From: Eurosta solidaginis | Taxonomy: Eukaryota; Arthropoda; Insecta; Diptera; Tephritidae | Direction of reading: 5' to 3' | Assembly (NCBI RefSeq): GCF_040869045.1 | Contig: NC_090321.1 | Location: forward strand, 142,219,689 to 142,283,688 | Length of the DNA stretch: 64,000 bases | Shown: in pieces, positions 34,601-46,414 of the stretch | Position numbering within the stretch: the stretch's first letter is position 1 | Layout of the letters: each line of letters starts with the position of its first letter | Made by a program: the position numbers and the translations under genes | Notes under the pieces: model-generated | Databases searched by the model: none | What the model was told of the DNA's origin: nothing | Seen by the model: only the letters and a program-made list of their open reading frames with translations

Positions 34601-36480
34601 ATTTGTAAGGCTATCTACGCCAGCTTTAGAAATAAGCGAACCTAACATAAACTGCCCGCAAAAGCTCGATGAGCTAGTCGGCAAGGTAGAGCTCGCGCTA
34701 ACTACCTCTTACAACAGGTGCACCGCATTTAGTATTCGTAAAAAGAAGTCCCCACCCTGGTGGAGCAGGGACCTTAGGAAACTTAGAACGACAGTACGGA
34801 AGGCATTTAATGAGTGCATCATAACCAAGGAGTGGCAGCCATATAGGGAGGCGCTCAAAGCATATAAAAAAGCTATAAGGGTAGCGAAGGCTGTGTCCTG
34901 ACAATCCTTCTGCTCCTCAATAGAGAACACTCGTGAGTCCTCCAGACTGAGTAAAATTCTGTCCAAAGAACACCACAACAATCACCTCGTAAGAAGTGAG
35001 GTAGTCCTATGGACAAACTCAGCAGAGGACTCCCTGGGCACACTCATCAATACTCACGTCCCTAGATGCGATCTAGCACCAGTAAAGGAATCTCTCTGCA
35101 GGGACTCTCAGCCCTCAGAATGCTTACTGGACAGGATAATAGACAGCGAAAAAATCAGGTTTGCATAAATGGCTTCTCTCCATTCAAATCACCCGGTCTT
35201 GATGGCATTATCCCGGTAATGCTACAAAAGCTAGGTGATCTAATGATTATCTGGCTGGAATGGTATACAGAGCGAGTATCGCCCTGACCTATATCCCACA
35301 AAGCTAAAGAAAAACAAAAGTAATCTTTCTGCCAAAAGCGGGCAGACGCACACACGAAAATACCAAAGACTACAGACCAATAAGCCTCACATCCTTCATG
35401 CTCAAGGTCCTTGAAAGGCTTCTGGATATATATATTAGATCAATAATAACAGGACCAAACCTGTCAAAGGCACAGTACGCCTACATGAAGGGAAGATCTA
35501 CGGAGACCACCCTCCATGAGCTAACGGGCTTTGTGGAAAGATCACTACACTACAAACAATTCACACTAGCAGCTTTCCTAGATATAGAAGGCGCCTTCAA
35601 CAACATCGAAACCGGCACAATTGTGAAAGCCCTGCAAAGCGCCGGAGTTGACAACCACATTTGTGGATGGACTCGCAAAGTTGGTAGAGGTACACCGCAG
35701 GGCGGGGCCCCCCCGTACTACTCTGGGTCAATGCACTGAACGAGATACTACTCGTACTCGACAAGAATGGTGTTAAGGCATTAGCATACGCAGACGACGT
35801 GGTCATTGCAGTCTCGGGGGCTTTTCCCTCCACGCTAAGCGACATCCTTCAGGGTGCGCTAAGCAGGCTACTTACCTAGGCGGCATCGTGCGGCCTCAAC
35901 ATCAACCCTAGCAAAACAGAACTGATACTGTTCAGTAACAGAACGAAAATACCAACATTTCGACTGCCCTCACTAGATGGTACGGAACTCTCACTCTCAA
36001 CTAGAGTTAAGTACCTAGGCATGGTAATAGACAACAAGTTAAATTGGAAAACCAATATCGAAAAAAGGGTAGAGAAGGCGTATATCGCATACTACTCGTG
36101 CAAGAGAATAGTCAGCAGAAATTGGGGGCTAAAGCCAAAACTCATGATGTGGCTCTATACGGCGGTCATAAGGCCTATCCTGATGTACGGAGCCATGAAC
36201 AAGCAATACAACACTAAAAACCTAGACAAAATACAAAGGGCAGCATGCGCAGGAGTAACAGGTGCACTTAGATCGTGCTCAACGGACGCACTAAATGGTA
36301 TACTTAACCTGCTGCCACTGGCCCTTCACACCAGATATACAGCGATCAGCACAGCCATCAGGCTAAGGGAGTCTGGATGCTGGACAGAAAAACGATATGG
36401 CCATAGTGACATCCTAACAAGGCTCGCCGATTGGATTCGACAACAGATTACCTCTCGAAAACACTGATCTTCGACAGAAA
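34600..36480 (+). pseudogene. LOA LINE reverse transcriptase
   Basis: 'KKKSPPWWSRDLRKLRTTVR' and 'FSPFKSPGLDGIIPVMLQKL' lead into RT. Then 'QYAYMKGRSTETTLHELTGF', 'AAFLDIEGAFNNIE', 'GRGTPQGGA' and, after a frame change at a C-run near 35708, 'KALAYADDVVIAVSG' (YADD intact). The thumb is 'RVKYLGMVIDNKLNWKTNIE'. At least four stops or frameshifts. Confidence 0.85.
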
Positions 36481-36952
36481 TTACAAGGTGCAGATACCCT
36501 CTAGAACGGATTGGTCGGCCGACAAAATTGGTAGGGAGGGGGTCACCTCACTCTACACTGACGGATCCAAAAAGGACTGCGGCGTCGGCGCAGGTGTCTT
36601 CTCCAACCAACTAAACGTCGCAATCCCCATCCGCCTTCAAAACACAACCAGCATCTTCCAAGCAGAGCTGGAAGGAATAGAGAGGGCCTGCATCTTCCTG
36701 CTGCAGAAACGGATAGACGGTGAGGTAGTCATATACTCTGACAGTCAAGCGGCGCTAAAAGCACTAGAATCACCGTACACATCCTCAAAAGCCGTCGACA
36801 ACTGTAAGAGGGTGCTACGTGAAGCAACTAACCAGGCAGCTATCACACTCAGCTGGGTTCCCGGCCACCCGTGATTGGCACTCTACGGACCCCTGTAGAA
36901 CCACCAAACTAATCTGGCCAGAGTACAACCAGAAAAGAACCGATGATATACT
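36480..36952 (+). pseudogene. LOA LINE RNase H domain, cut by LINE insertion
   Basis: 'VTSLYTDGSKKDCGVGAGVF', 'IFQAELEGIERACIFLL' and 'VVIYSDSQAALKALES' supply the D, E and D of RNase H; 'LSWVPGHP' ends the frame. The domain tail continues to 'NQKRTDDIL' and is then interrupted. Its continuation is at 40586. Confidence 0.85.
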
Positions 36953-37685
36953 AAATTATTGTTAAACCGAAAGTAAAACAATCGTGTGAAAAAACCAAGA
37001 AAGATTTAAACAATAAAATTAATCCTAAGGAACTAAAGATAACAGATATTAAAGCTGGTAATAATGGTATTATGGTGATCGATAGTGTTGATGAAAATGA
37101 AAGAGATAAAATAAAAGAAATAATGGACAAAGAAATTAGCAATGAATATGAGATAAAGATACTCGTGAATATAAACCAAGACTATTTATAACAGGTACGC
37201 AATTTGAAAAGAATGGTGATGAATTAACTGAATGTCTGCGAAAACAAAATAAATGCTTTGAACAGGGTGAAGTAAAAATTATAAAGCAATATAATGTTAA
37301 AGTTAGTCACAAAAATTATTATAATGCAATAGTTGAGGTGGATGTGGAAATATTCACTGAAGCGTTAAAATTATATAAACTGAATATAGGATGGGAAAGG
37401 TGCAAAATATACGATGGTGTTGATATAACAATGTGTTTTAAATGTAAAGGATACAACCATAAAGCTAGTGAATGCAAAAATGAAGATGTTTGTAGCAAAT
37501 GCTTGGGTATACATAAACCCATGGAGTGCAAGGAACAACCAAAAAACATGTGCATAAATTGCATTAGAGCTAATGAGAAATTAAATCTAGGGCTTGATAC
37601 CAATCACCCTTGCAATAGCAGACATTGCCCTGTCTACTTAAAACACTTAAATGTAAAAAACAAAGACTGGGATACTAGCAACTAA
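36953..37685 (+). pseudogene. ORF1 of inserted LINE with three zinc knuckles
   Basis: The first part is lysine-rich ('INPKELKITDIKAGNNGIMV'). A frame change near 37160-37330 precedes 'MCFKCKGYNHKASECKNEDV', 'CSKCLGIHKPMECKE' and 'MCINCIRANEK', three CCHC-type clusters typical of nucleic-acid-binding LINE ORF1 proteins. Confidence 0.8.
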
Positions 37686-37723
37686 CAATCAGGCCACTGG
37701 CTCACCTGGACCATGCTAATGTT

Positions 37724-40519
37724 ATGCAACGTAGAGTATCAAAGTACCAAAAAAGATCCACAAAGGACATCAACAATGACTTTAAATGCATCTATTTAAA
37801 CATAAATAGCCTAGTAGCTAACAAATCAGAGTTGGAAGTGTTGGCGGAAGTTCATAGACCAGGCATCATACTGTGCTGTGAAACATGTACAAGCAAAGAT
37901 ATTCCAGACAATGAATTAAAAATAGCAACCTATAAAATGATAAGATGTGATTCCCATAGCAGGCACACAGGAGGTGTGTTAGTTTATGAACATAGTACAA
38001 TTGATGTTAAAGTAATCTATAATGCTAACATAAATGAAAACGTTTGGTGCATTGTAATAAAACTGAAGAAGGTTGATAAAAAGTGATGCAGCTTTTCTTG
38101 AATACCTAAATGAAATTCTAATTGATAAATTTGAAAAAAGTAACCATAATATAGTAGTCGGTGATTTTAATATTAACATGAACTGCATTTCAACATATAT
38201 TACTAAATTAAATGAGATATTTGCTGTGATGGGGATGAGCCAAAAAATAGAATTTAATACGCGAATCACAGATACAAGTGAATCGAAAATTGATCTATTA
38301 TTTTCAAACTCGGATGAAATTCTCTGTAATAATTTGCAGGAATACAAAATATCTGATCATGAAACTATAAAATTTAATATTAAAACGTCCAAAGTATACA
38401 AGATGAGACTGACCAAGAAAATCATAGCATGGGACAAATATAATAGTGATATTTTAATAAGCATCCTTAGATCATTTAACTTCAACCTTACAATAAACTT
38501 ATCAATTGATGTAAAAGTCGAATTAATTAATAATATAATGATTCAGGCTATGGAAAGGTTAACCTACGAGAAAGAAGTGCATATCAAGTTAATAAATAAA
38601 TGGTATGACAGAGAATTGGCACAAATGAATAAATATAAATACAATATGTACACGCGTGCGTTACAAACTGGAGAGTGGGATGAATATAAAAATATAAATA
38701 GGTCTAACAAAAAATTAGTCAAATTAAAAAAAATAAAGTATATGGAGAATAAAATCATTTTGAATGAATATAATGCTAAAGAAATGTGGAAATATCTCAA
38801 ACAAACGGTCAACCAAACTAAAGATAACGAAGGGATAAAAAAGGTGATACTGGATGGCATACTGGTTGAAAACGAAACCGATCTGGCGAATGGTCTAAAT
38901 AGATTTTTTGTAAACAGTATGATTGAAATTAATAATAACATCGAAACCTGTCAAGTAGCACTAGAGGATACACAAGTCCATTCAAAATTAAAGTTTGCTG
39001 AAATTACCACCGATGGTGTTAACAGACTTTAAATATAAAATAGGTGGAAGAAAACTGCTATGCGAAGGTGTACTAAAATATTGTATATCGTATACCGGAT
39101 AATTCTATGCTCAAATAATTAATAACAGCTTAGAAGATGGTGTAGTACCTGAAATGTGGAAAACGTCAACAATAATACCTGTGGAAAAAGTTAAAAAGAC
39201 AAGCAACCTGAAGAACTTAGACCCATAAATACCCTGCCAAGTGATGCTAAAATTCTCGAAGTCGTTGTTAAGAATCAGTTGGTGAATCATCTTGAAGTAA
39301 ATAATATACTAGTCTACCAACAGTCAGGATTTAGGAAAAAACACTCCTGTGAGACAGCGCTGAACTTGGTGATATCTGATTGGAAAGAAGAGCTAAACAA
39401 CAAAAAAGTAGTGGTTTCAGTTTTCCTTTACCTCAAAAGAGCTTTTGAAACGGTGGATAGAGAGATATTAATAAAAAAATGCAGCGGATTGGCATAACTG
39501 ATATTGAACTTAAATGGTTCCGCAACTATTTGAAGCAGAGAAAGCAGAAAACAGTTATAAATGCTATGACGTCGGATGAATTAGAGGTACCCATAGGGTT
39601 ACCTCAAGGCTCAGTATTGGCACCTATATTATTTCTTATATACATAAATGACATAGTCAGTGCTATCGAAGGTTGTGAAATTAGACTTTTTGCGAATGAT
39701 GCATTAATTATGATAAGTGAAAATAATATTAATACTGCACTCGCCAAAATGCAACATGAAATAAATAAATTGTATATATGGTTGTGTGGTAATAGACTGA
39801 AACTAAACATAAATAAAACTAAATATATGATAATAACAAGGAGGAATATCAATGAGGAGGATATAGCCGAGCTAAAAATAAATGATGAAATCATACAAAG
39901 AGTTAACAGTATAAAATACTTAGGAATAATAATTGATAATAAACTCAAATTTGAAGATCATATAAATTATACAATTAAAAAAGTTGCTAATAAAATAGGA
40001 GTGATGCAGAGAACTACTAAATTTATTCAGAAAAAGTACAAAATAATCTTATATAAATCAGTTATAGAACCGCACTTCGTGTACTGCCCGTCCATTCTAT
40101 TCATAATTACGGATAAAGAAGTAGACAAGCTCCAAAAGCTTCAAAATAGATGCAGATTTATTCTTCAGAAACCTAGAGATACACGAACGGCTGACATGTT
40201 GAAGACTTTAGACTGGTTAAGTGTGAAACAAAAGATTTTTTTCCACTCCATGAAATTCAAATTTAATATCAAACATGGAAATGTACCTGAGTATTTAAAT
40301 AAAAATATAGCATTAGTTGAGCAAACTCACAACATAAATACGAGGAGCAAACATAATTTCAAACTGCCGTTTTTTAGAACTGAAACTGATCAACAGAACA
40401 TTTTCTACAAGGGTCTGAAAAGTTACAATGATCTGCCTATGGATATAAAAAGTTGCAACCAAATAACAGTATTTAAAACAAAATTATATGAATATTGTAA
40501 AACCTTAGCTATAAGATAA
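37724..40519 (+). pseudogene. ORF2 (endonuclease and RT) of inserted LINE
   Basis: Endonuclease: 'FKCIYLNINSLVANKSELEV', 'NIVVGDFNINMN' and 'IDLLFSNSDE', 'YKISDHETIKF'. RT: 'YQQSGFRKKHSCETALNLVI', 'IGLPQGSVLAPILFLIYIND', then 'IRLFANDALIMISE', where the catalytic FADD has become FAND. It ends 'LYEYCKTLAIR'. Frame breaks near 38085, 39032 and 39480. Confidence 0.88.
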
Positions 40520-40585
40520 AAAACTGTAATATTTTAAAATTTACGAATTAGGCTTCTGGCCGTAATAAATAAATAATCTAATCTA

Positions 40586-40990
40586 ATCGAATAGGTCTAC
40601 GCAGGAAATACACAGAATCACGGCCACTATTACAGGGCACTGGCCGTTTGGCCCGCACGCTAGTAGAATGGGTATCCCCTACAATGAGAGGTGTAGGAGC
40701 TGTAGACAGGAGGGTGCCGAGGAATCGGTTACCCACTTCCTCTGCGAGTTCCCAGCCCTCCCGAACTCTAGACAACTATATGTTTCCCGAATTAAGGGCG
40801 GTGTCAAACTGCCGCATCAAGGACATCAGTAAGTTTATAGTTTTAACCAAGTGGTTTGAGTAAAGCAACACGCGCGGTACATCAGTCAACACATAATTGG
40901 TTCCAGGAGAAAGTGCATCAAAATGACGCCTAGAGCGCTACTTGGGCCCGGCTCCATAGCCGGGCAGCACAGCAACCAACCAACCAACTT
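40586..40990 (+). pseudogene. LOA LINE ORF2 C-terminus and 3' UTR
   Basis: 'ARTLVEWVSPTMRG' style coding is followed by a Cys cluster 'CRSCRQEGAEESVTHFLCEF' (CX2C...HX3C) and a GC-rich 3' UTR ending ACCAACCAACCAAC. Confidence 0.8.
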
Positions 40991-41299
40991 GTCCAAAATA
41001 ATAAAATTTCCGTTCAGCTAAAAATAAAAGGTTAACATACCAATAGGTAAATCGTTTATTAAAAACAAAAAAACTAAATTTAATACAGTTATAAACAAAA
41101 TTATATTAAGCCTTATTTCATTTCAAAGTATAATATTTAATTATGGTAACAAAAAGTCCTCATATGTGAAGACTTAACTTATTGCGATAAAAGTAATATT
41201 TTAAAAATAAAATACAGTTTAAATGTTTCGGGCTCAATCTATTGTTTTCTAGTGGACTTATTGTCAGTAATGCGTTATACAATTTTTCAAGACTTTCTG

Positions 41300-41718
41300 T
41301 CTATTTCTGGTTTGGCAAAATATACAAAATCGTCCAAAATACCTTTGCACTAAATCGCTAAATGATTTGGGTTTTGAATATAGCGAATGGTCTTATCCAA
41401 CTCACTCTTTAAATCATTTTCTGAATTCGAAACACTTAGCTCTGTACTGGAACGTGTCAACTTGATTCTCCCCAAACAAACGATCATACAGTGCTACAGT
41501 GTATTTTTTGTTTCACTTTAGGAAGCGTAATCTAAAAAATAATCATGAACGGGAAATTGGCCAGTGTTTGGGTACAACATCAATGTTTGGCGAACTTTAA
41601 CTCGGCGTTCCGTTAATCGCTTTTGTAAGCATTTTAGAAAATCTACAGACAACATCACTTGCAATTTTGAAACGTTATTATACAAAAATTTGGTAGTAGT
41701 GCAGTTTACGGTACCCAC
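41300..41718 (-). pseudogene. Unidentified coding fragment
   Basis: The minus frame includes 'VNCTTTKFLYNNVSKLQVML', 'SVDFLKCLQKRLTERRVKVR' and 'LNTGQF'-like 'YPNTGQFPVHDYFLDYAS', then 'ALYDRLFGENQVDTFQYRAK' before several stops. It looks like decayed protein-coding sequence. I cannot name the family. Confidence 0.35.
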
Positions 41719-41727
41719 CCTAAAGTT

Positions 41728-41935
41728 GGGCTAAGATTTTCGAGTGAGGTATCAAAAGACGCGTATTAATCTCGAGAACAATAATCCGAAGGCGTAAAAG
41801 AAAAATGTTATCTCTGTCCGGAAATATTTGCAGTTGAAGTTGGCGATTTTCATGTGGTTGTTGTTGTGTTTGTACCCACACAAAAAATTGTGCATCACCG
41901 TGGCGGTGAACACAAAATATGTGGGACAAGATCAG
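41728..41935 (+). mobile_element. Partial copy of the 508-bp MITE
   Basis: The order GACGCGTATTAATCTCGAG, AATAATCCGAAGGCG, TTTGCAGTTGAAGTTGGCGA and CATCACCGTGGCGG matches 43275-43445. The outer TIR and the right half are missing. Confidence 0.85.
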
Positions 41936-42069
41936 GGTAACTCCTCGCCACGTTACGTTAGGTATTGATATTTGAAATTAATGTTTTGTTCGGCAATTAC
42001 ATTAATCTTTGTCGTTTGCAGGTCCTTTTTGTATTGCATACTTGCAACAGCTGATTTATGAAAAACAAC

Positions 42070-42410
42070 AGCTTTGTCCTTTACAATTACCATCTCACCA
42101 ATGGCACGCACGGTTGAGGGTGAATATGAGCCACCCATTGTAAATTTTGGTGAATTGGGACCAATATGATGTAATCGTTGCAAGGCTAATATGTAATTTG
42201 TAGATGCTGGTCGTCGGTTCCAATGTATTATGTGTAAAGTGACAACAGATGGTAAAACAAATCTTTCACTTTTACTTGTGTTCATTGATCCATATTTTTT
42301 CTCAACAGTGCCAACTGAATATTTCCAACATTTGGGCCATACCGGACAGCGTGTCGATAAATATGAACGTCCTGAACTTGTATTGGGTACATATGAGTTT
42401 TTGTGCAAAA
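42070..42410 (+). pseudogene. Sec24CD (COPII coat) fragment with retained intron
   Basis: Plus translation gives 'ARTVEGEYEPPIVNFGELGP', then a stop at an expected Arg, 'CNRCKA', another stop, '[18 protein letters not shown]' and, after a 58-bp GT...AG intron (42251-42308), '[20 protein letters not shown]' and '[12 protein letters not shown]'. This is the Sec24 zinc-finger region, including the CX2C pairs, which sits at the Sec23/24 interface of COPII vesicles. Nonsense codons and loss of flanking exons make it a pseudogene. The retained intron argues for DNA-level duplication. The long minus frame here is antisense shadow. Confidence 0.87.
42251..42308 (+). other. Retained intron in Sec24CD fragment
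   Basis: GTAAAACAAATC at the 5' side and a pyrimidine-rich TTTTTTCTCAACAG at the 3' side separate 'CKVTTD' from 'VPTEYF'. Removing it restores the Sec24 protein match. Confidence 0.75.
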
Positions 42411-44003
42411 AATGTTTGGGTACCGATAGCTCTCAAGGTAAACCCCAACTCATATCCCACATCAATGCCTCGCAATCAATTGTGGACGCTGTAGGCACTG
42501 CATTGGGTCCACGCAGTATGGACCAGCATATTGTTGATGGTAAGGCCACAATTTCAAATGATGGTGCAACCATTATGAAACAATTGGATATTGTGCATCC
42601 CGCCGTAAAACTCTAGTCGACATCGCCAAATCTCAAGATGCTGAGGTTTGTTTTTTGTTTTGGCGATGGCACCACTTCAGTGGTACTTTAAGCAGGTGAA
42701 ATCTTAAAAGAAGTTAAGTCCTATGTTGAGGAAGACGTGCAAACACCTATCATCATTAAAGCTATACGTAAAGCATTACAATTATGCATGACCAAAATAT
42801 GACATGGCTGTACATGTCGAAGCGCCAATCAAAGGAACAAGTGTTTATTGGAAAAATGCGCTGCCACAGCAATGTCCTCCATACTTATTCATCAACAAAA
42901 ACATTTCTTTTCTAAAATGGTTGTGGACGCTGTAGTTTCCTTTGATGGCCCCAAAGTCACAAAAAAAATTAAAATTAATTAATGCTGAAGTACGTGTTGA
43001 TAATGCTCAAGAGTATCAGAAAATTGTTGATGCTGAATGGCGTATTCTGTACAATAAACTAGCTAAGTAAGGCGCCAAGGTTGTGTTATCTAAACTACCA
43101 ATTGGTGATGTTGGTACACAGTATTTTGCAGATCGTGATATGTTCTGTGTTGTTAGTGTACCAGAAGAAGATTTTAAACGTACAATGAAAGCTTGTGGTG
43201 GTGTTATTATGACTACAGCTTAATTCAAGTGGGTAATAGTCTAGTTGAGGGGTCGACTGCTAATACGCTACCAAAAATATCAAGTGAGGTGTCAAAAGAC
43301 GCGTATTAATCTCGAGAACAATAATCCGAAGGCGGAAATTTTATCTCTGTCCGGAGATATTTGCAGTTGAAGTTGGCGATTTCCATGTGGTTGTTGTTGT
43401 GTTCGTACCCACAAAAAAAATTGTGCATCGCCGTGGCGGTAGCCACGGTTATACCACACACCCGGACTTGGCATGGCGTAGCCCAGGGTTATTTTTTATA
43501 AGCGCGGCCGAAGGCCGTCAACGCAGAAAGTTGTTCTGCGCAAAAATACTATGGATCAGACTCCCGGTTTCGGAGGTACCCGTGGGTCTTTTTTCGGTTT
43601 TTCGTTAATATCTTTTGAACGCGTTAAAATTTTTATTTTCCGCCTTCGGCTTATTAATACTGATGTCAAGACGCGTCGTTTGACACCTCTCTCGCCTTGG
43701 TAGCGTATTAGCAGTCGACCCCTCAACTAGACTATTACCTTCAAGTGTTTGGGTCAATGTGATTACTTTGAAGAACGTCAAGTTGGTGGTGAACGTTTCA
43801 ACATTTTCCAAGGTTTGATAGTTGGTTTGACATTGATTTTATTTTCATAGATTATAATTATTTAAACGTTGCGTTAATGTTAGAACATGTACATTGATTT
43901 TACGTGTCGGTGCCGAACAATTTTTGGAAGACAATGAGCTTCGTTACATGATGCTATAATGATTGTGCGGCGTACAATTAAACATGATTCTGTTGTTGCT
44001 GGT
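42411..44003 (+). pseudogene. CCT7 (TCP-1 eta chaperonin) fragment, split by MITE
   Basis: Directly fused to the Sec24CD block: '[20 protein letters not shown]', '[20 protein letters not shown]', 'GDGTTSV' (nucleotide motif, after a small insertion), '[19 protein letters not shown]', '[20 protein letters not shown]', '[14 protein letters not shown]', then, beyond the MITE, '[20 protein letters not shown]', 'AEQFLED' and 'IMIVRRTIKHDSVVA' followed by a GTAAGT donor. Stops, frameshifts and an internal deletion of roughly 50 codons are present. CCT7 is one of eight subunits of the cytosolic chaperonin; this copy cannot fold into one. Confidence 0.92.
43232..43739. mobile_element. 508-bp MITE with long TIRs and 8-bp duplication
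   Basis: Terminal repeats of about 43 bp, starting GGTAATAGTCTAGTTGAGGG, are perfect, with imperfect pairing further in. TTCAAGTG flanks both ends (43224-43231, 43740-43747). Removal restores CCT7 continuity. No transposase frame. The superfamily is not assigned; an 8-bp duplication fits hAT or P. Confidence 0.92.
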
Positions 44004-44407
44004 AAGTCAAAATACAAATTGAAAGAAAAATGTCTAATCTTAGCGCCTCATTCTCTATTACGAAACGAACTTCCGTTGCGGATCAGAGACGAATCGCTAG
44101 TTTTTTTGCACTATGTTAAACGACGGCAACTTATCACTTGACAATTGCTTTTGCCTTCCTGTTAGTTAGAAACGTAAAGACCGAACGAAAATGATAGAGA
44201 ATACTATTGCTAGACGAAATTTTTTGGAGGCGAATAGTTCGTCTGAGCTATCGTTCGCAATACAGAATGAAGCCCTTAAATTGTTAAGTACTATAATGAA
44301 AAGATTGTGTCCAACCCCCGAAAAAAACTATAAAATTTGTGTTAGTGAAATGATAATTATTGCTTTTGGTTGTTAGTTTTCAGGCATCGACTTCGAGTGC
44401 CTTCTGA
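44004..44407 (+). other. Unassigned interval after CCT7 fragment
   Basis: A 61-codon frame (44191-44376) is protein-like in composition but unrecognised. The interval ends where the LOA LINE (minus) begins. Confidence 0.35.
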
Positions 44408-44708
44408 TCATATATGCCGGTTCTTTTGCATTCTTTTACATGCATAAAGTGCCGTTGAAGCCTTCCTCACCCTCTCCTCCACGTTGAGCTTCCATGACAG
44501 CTTACTGTCTAGGATGATTCCTAGATATTTTGTGCACGGTTTCTCCCGTAGGGTCGCCCCTCCTAACTTAGAGACTTTGTACCTCTTTGTAAACAAGACC
44601 ATATGCAACGTCATCTGCGTAAACCGTAAGTTTTGCTGGTCCCTCGTAGAATCCCCTGAGCAGTTGGTTAATGACCAGCGTCCACAGCAGAGGTGATAGC
44701 ACCCCTCC
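44408..44708 (-). pseudogene. LOA LINE RT palm and thumb, end of element
   Basis: 'GGVLSPLLWTLVINQLLRGF', 'AKLTVYADDVAYG' (YADD intact) and 'TKYLGIILDSKLSWKLNVEE'. It continues directly from 46415 once the LTR element is removed. Confidence 0.88.
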
Positions 44709-46414
44709 TATAAGGAACATAAGCCTTATACCAAAATATAATAAGGTATTATTTGTGGTTGGCCCTTGAGTTGTATTTGACAGGCGCGTACAGGTGGCAA
44801 CGCGCATGTCAAATACAACTGCGGCCCACATCACTGACATCAAAAATGATATACACACAATTATAAAGTTTGGAAGAGAGGCAAGCAGTGCAGAACTAAA
44901 ATATTAAATAAAATCCACCTAAAATATTTAATCTAATCGTACAAACTAAACAAGTGTAAAGTAAATTAATAAACATTTGTTAAACTAAAACCGACATATA
45001 ATAAAAGAACCAAACTAAAACTAAACTAAAAATACGTGGTTTTTGGTATTGAGTGCGGAGTGTGTAGTAGGGTGTGCACATATGTACAACTCTTCCGGAG
45101 GTTCCGAAATGGAATTTTACATGGCGACCGTGAGGCTGGAGCCTCGTGGTGGTGGTACAGGTGAGTTGAGTGCGTGTGATCCGAACATAATAAAATTAAC
45201 ATAACAAATGTAATAAAATTACAACAAAATGTGAAATAACAAAAATCTACAAAATACTATTTCCTAATTCAACAAACTATCTAAAAACTAAACACTACGG
45301 AAATAACATAAAGAACTAAATTCTACGAACTACAAATTTTTAAAGTAAAAAGATCAGAGATAACATAAATCATTTAATTATAATATACATAATAACGGCA
45401 TGCGAAAACCCACGCCACTCAGATAACGGATCCATAAACTGTACCACCGCCAGCGGCAGCGAACGTCAGCAGCAATGAACACCATCAACAGCAAAGTCCA
45501 GCAACAGCAACCACCGTCGGCAGCGAAGGCCAGCATTAACATCAGCGGCAGCCATCGTCATAGCAGGAGTGAAGCAGAAAAATAAGTATATGATATATGT
45601 ATGTATGTATGTATTAATAAAATTTTTCGTAAGGGTTTTTTTACATATCTGTATACAAAAATTTACAATTTTTATTAAGTGCGGTGTGTTCACATTAAAT
45701 ACGATAAATCTTTTTTTTTTTTTGATAACAACGGTGCGTCCGTTTATATAAAACACTTGGATTTTTTTACTAAAACGGTGCGTGCGTCTAAATTTTACTA
45801 CCTCAGTTTTCAATAATTTTAAAATTTTTTCGAACCATTTTATACATCTTAACATTTGCAAATCTACATTTAATTTTTTTCTCAAGTTTGAATTCATTTT
45901 ACAAATTTACATTTTCTTCAAATTTTTCATACTTTGATTTTACAAATTCTCATACTTTCAAACTCCCATTTTTTCAAAATTTCAAAGCATTTCACAAATC
46001 TTCTATTTAAAGTTTCACATGCCTGAACTTCCATTTTTCAAATTTTCATTCTACTTCAGTTTTTTAATACCTACATTTTCCAACAAAATATCACCATATA
46101 AGACTGAGTGAACTAGTTAAGCAGTCTCCAGGTACGCTATAAATTTGATGAATTGTTTGCGAAAAACCAATTAAATTTTTTTTTTGAAATATGCGGAGGT
46201 TCCGTTAAAAACCAATTTGCATTTAACAGGCGCGTACAGGTGGCAACGCGCATGTCAAATACAACTGCGGCCCACATCACTGACATCAAAAATGATATAC
46301 ACACAATTATAAAGTTTGGACAAAAGGCGTGGTTTTTGGTATTGATTGCGGAGTGTGTAGTAGGGTGTGCACATATGTACAACTCTTCCGGAGGTTCCGA
46401 AATGGAACCTTACA
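44709..46414 (+). mobile_element. 1.7-kb non-coding LTR element (TRIM-like) in the LOA LINE
   Basis: A first LTR (about 44709-45121) ends GGAATTTTACA and is followed at once by TGGCGACCGTGAGGC, the primer-binding site used by the 412/mdg1 group (tRNA-Arg). About 1.1 kb of non-coding interior follows, then a shortened second LTR (about 46219-46414). CTCC flanks both ends (44705-44708, 46415-46418), and excision restores the LINE motif 'TPQGGVLSPLLW'. No gag or pol frame. Confidence 0.85.
46219..46414 (+). mobile_element. Shortened second LTR of the TRIM-like element
   Basis: It matches 44771-45121 (GGCGCGTACAGGTGGCAACG... TGCACATATGTACAACTCTT) but lacks about 155 bp present in the first LTR (44876-45032). 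Confidence 0.85.

Larger units (their letters stand above)
36953..40585 (+). mobile_element. CR1/Jockey-group LINE inserted in the LOA LINE, 5'-truncated
   Basis: It opens inside ORF1 ('IVKPKVKQSCEKTKK') and ends with repeats of TAATC/TAAATAA at 40560-40588. Base composition is much more AT-rich than the host LINE, which makes the borders visible. I could not define a clean target duplication. Confidence 0.85.
32230..40990 (+). mobile_element. LOA-clade LINE (plus), split by another LINE
   Basis: A 5' leader (32230-32630), ORF1 with a DUF4780-like domain, ORF2 with endonuclease, RT and RNase H, and a 3' end with a (CAAC)n tail at 40970-40988 are in order. RNase H after RT and a Cys-rich C-terminus point to the LOA clade. 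The block 36953-40585 is a foreign LINE within the ORF2 C-terminal region. Multiple frameshifts make it non-autonomous. Confidence 0.85.

Noticed and set aside
41953..42408. 151-codon minus-strand frame
   Set aside because: Plus-strand translation gives an unmistakable Sec24CD match with a spliceable intron, so this is a shadow.
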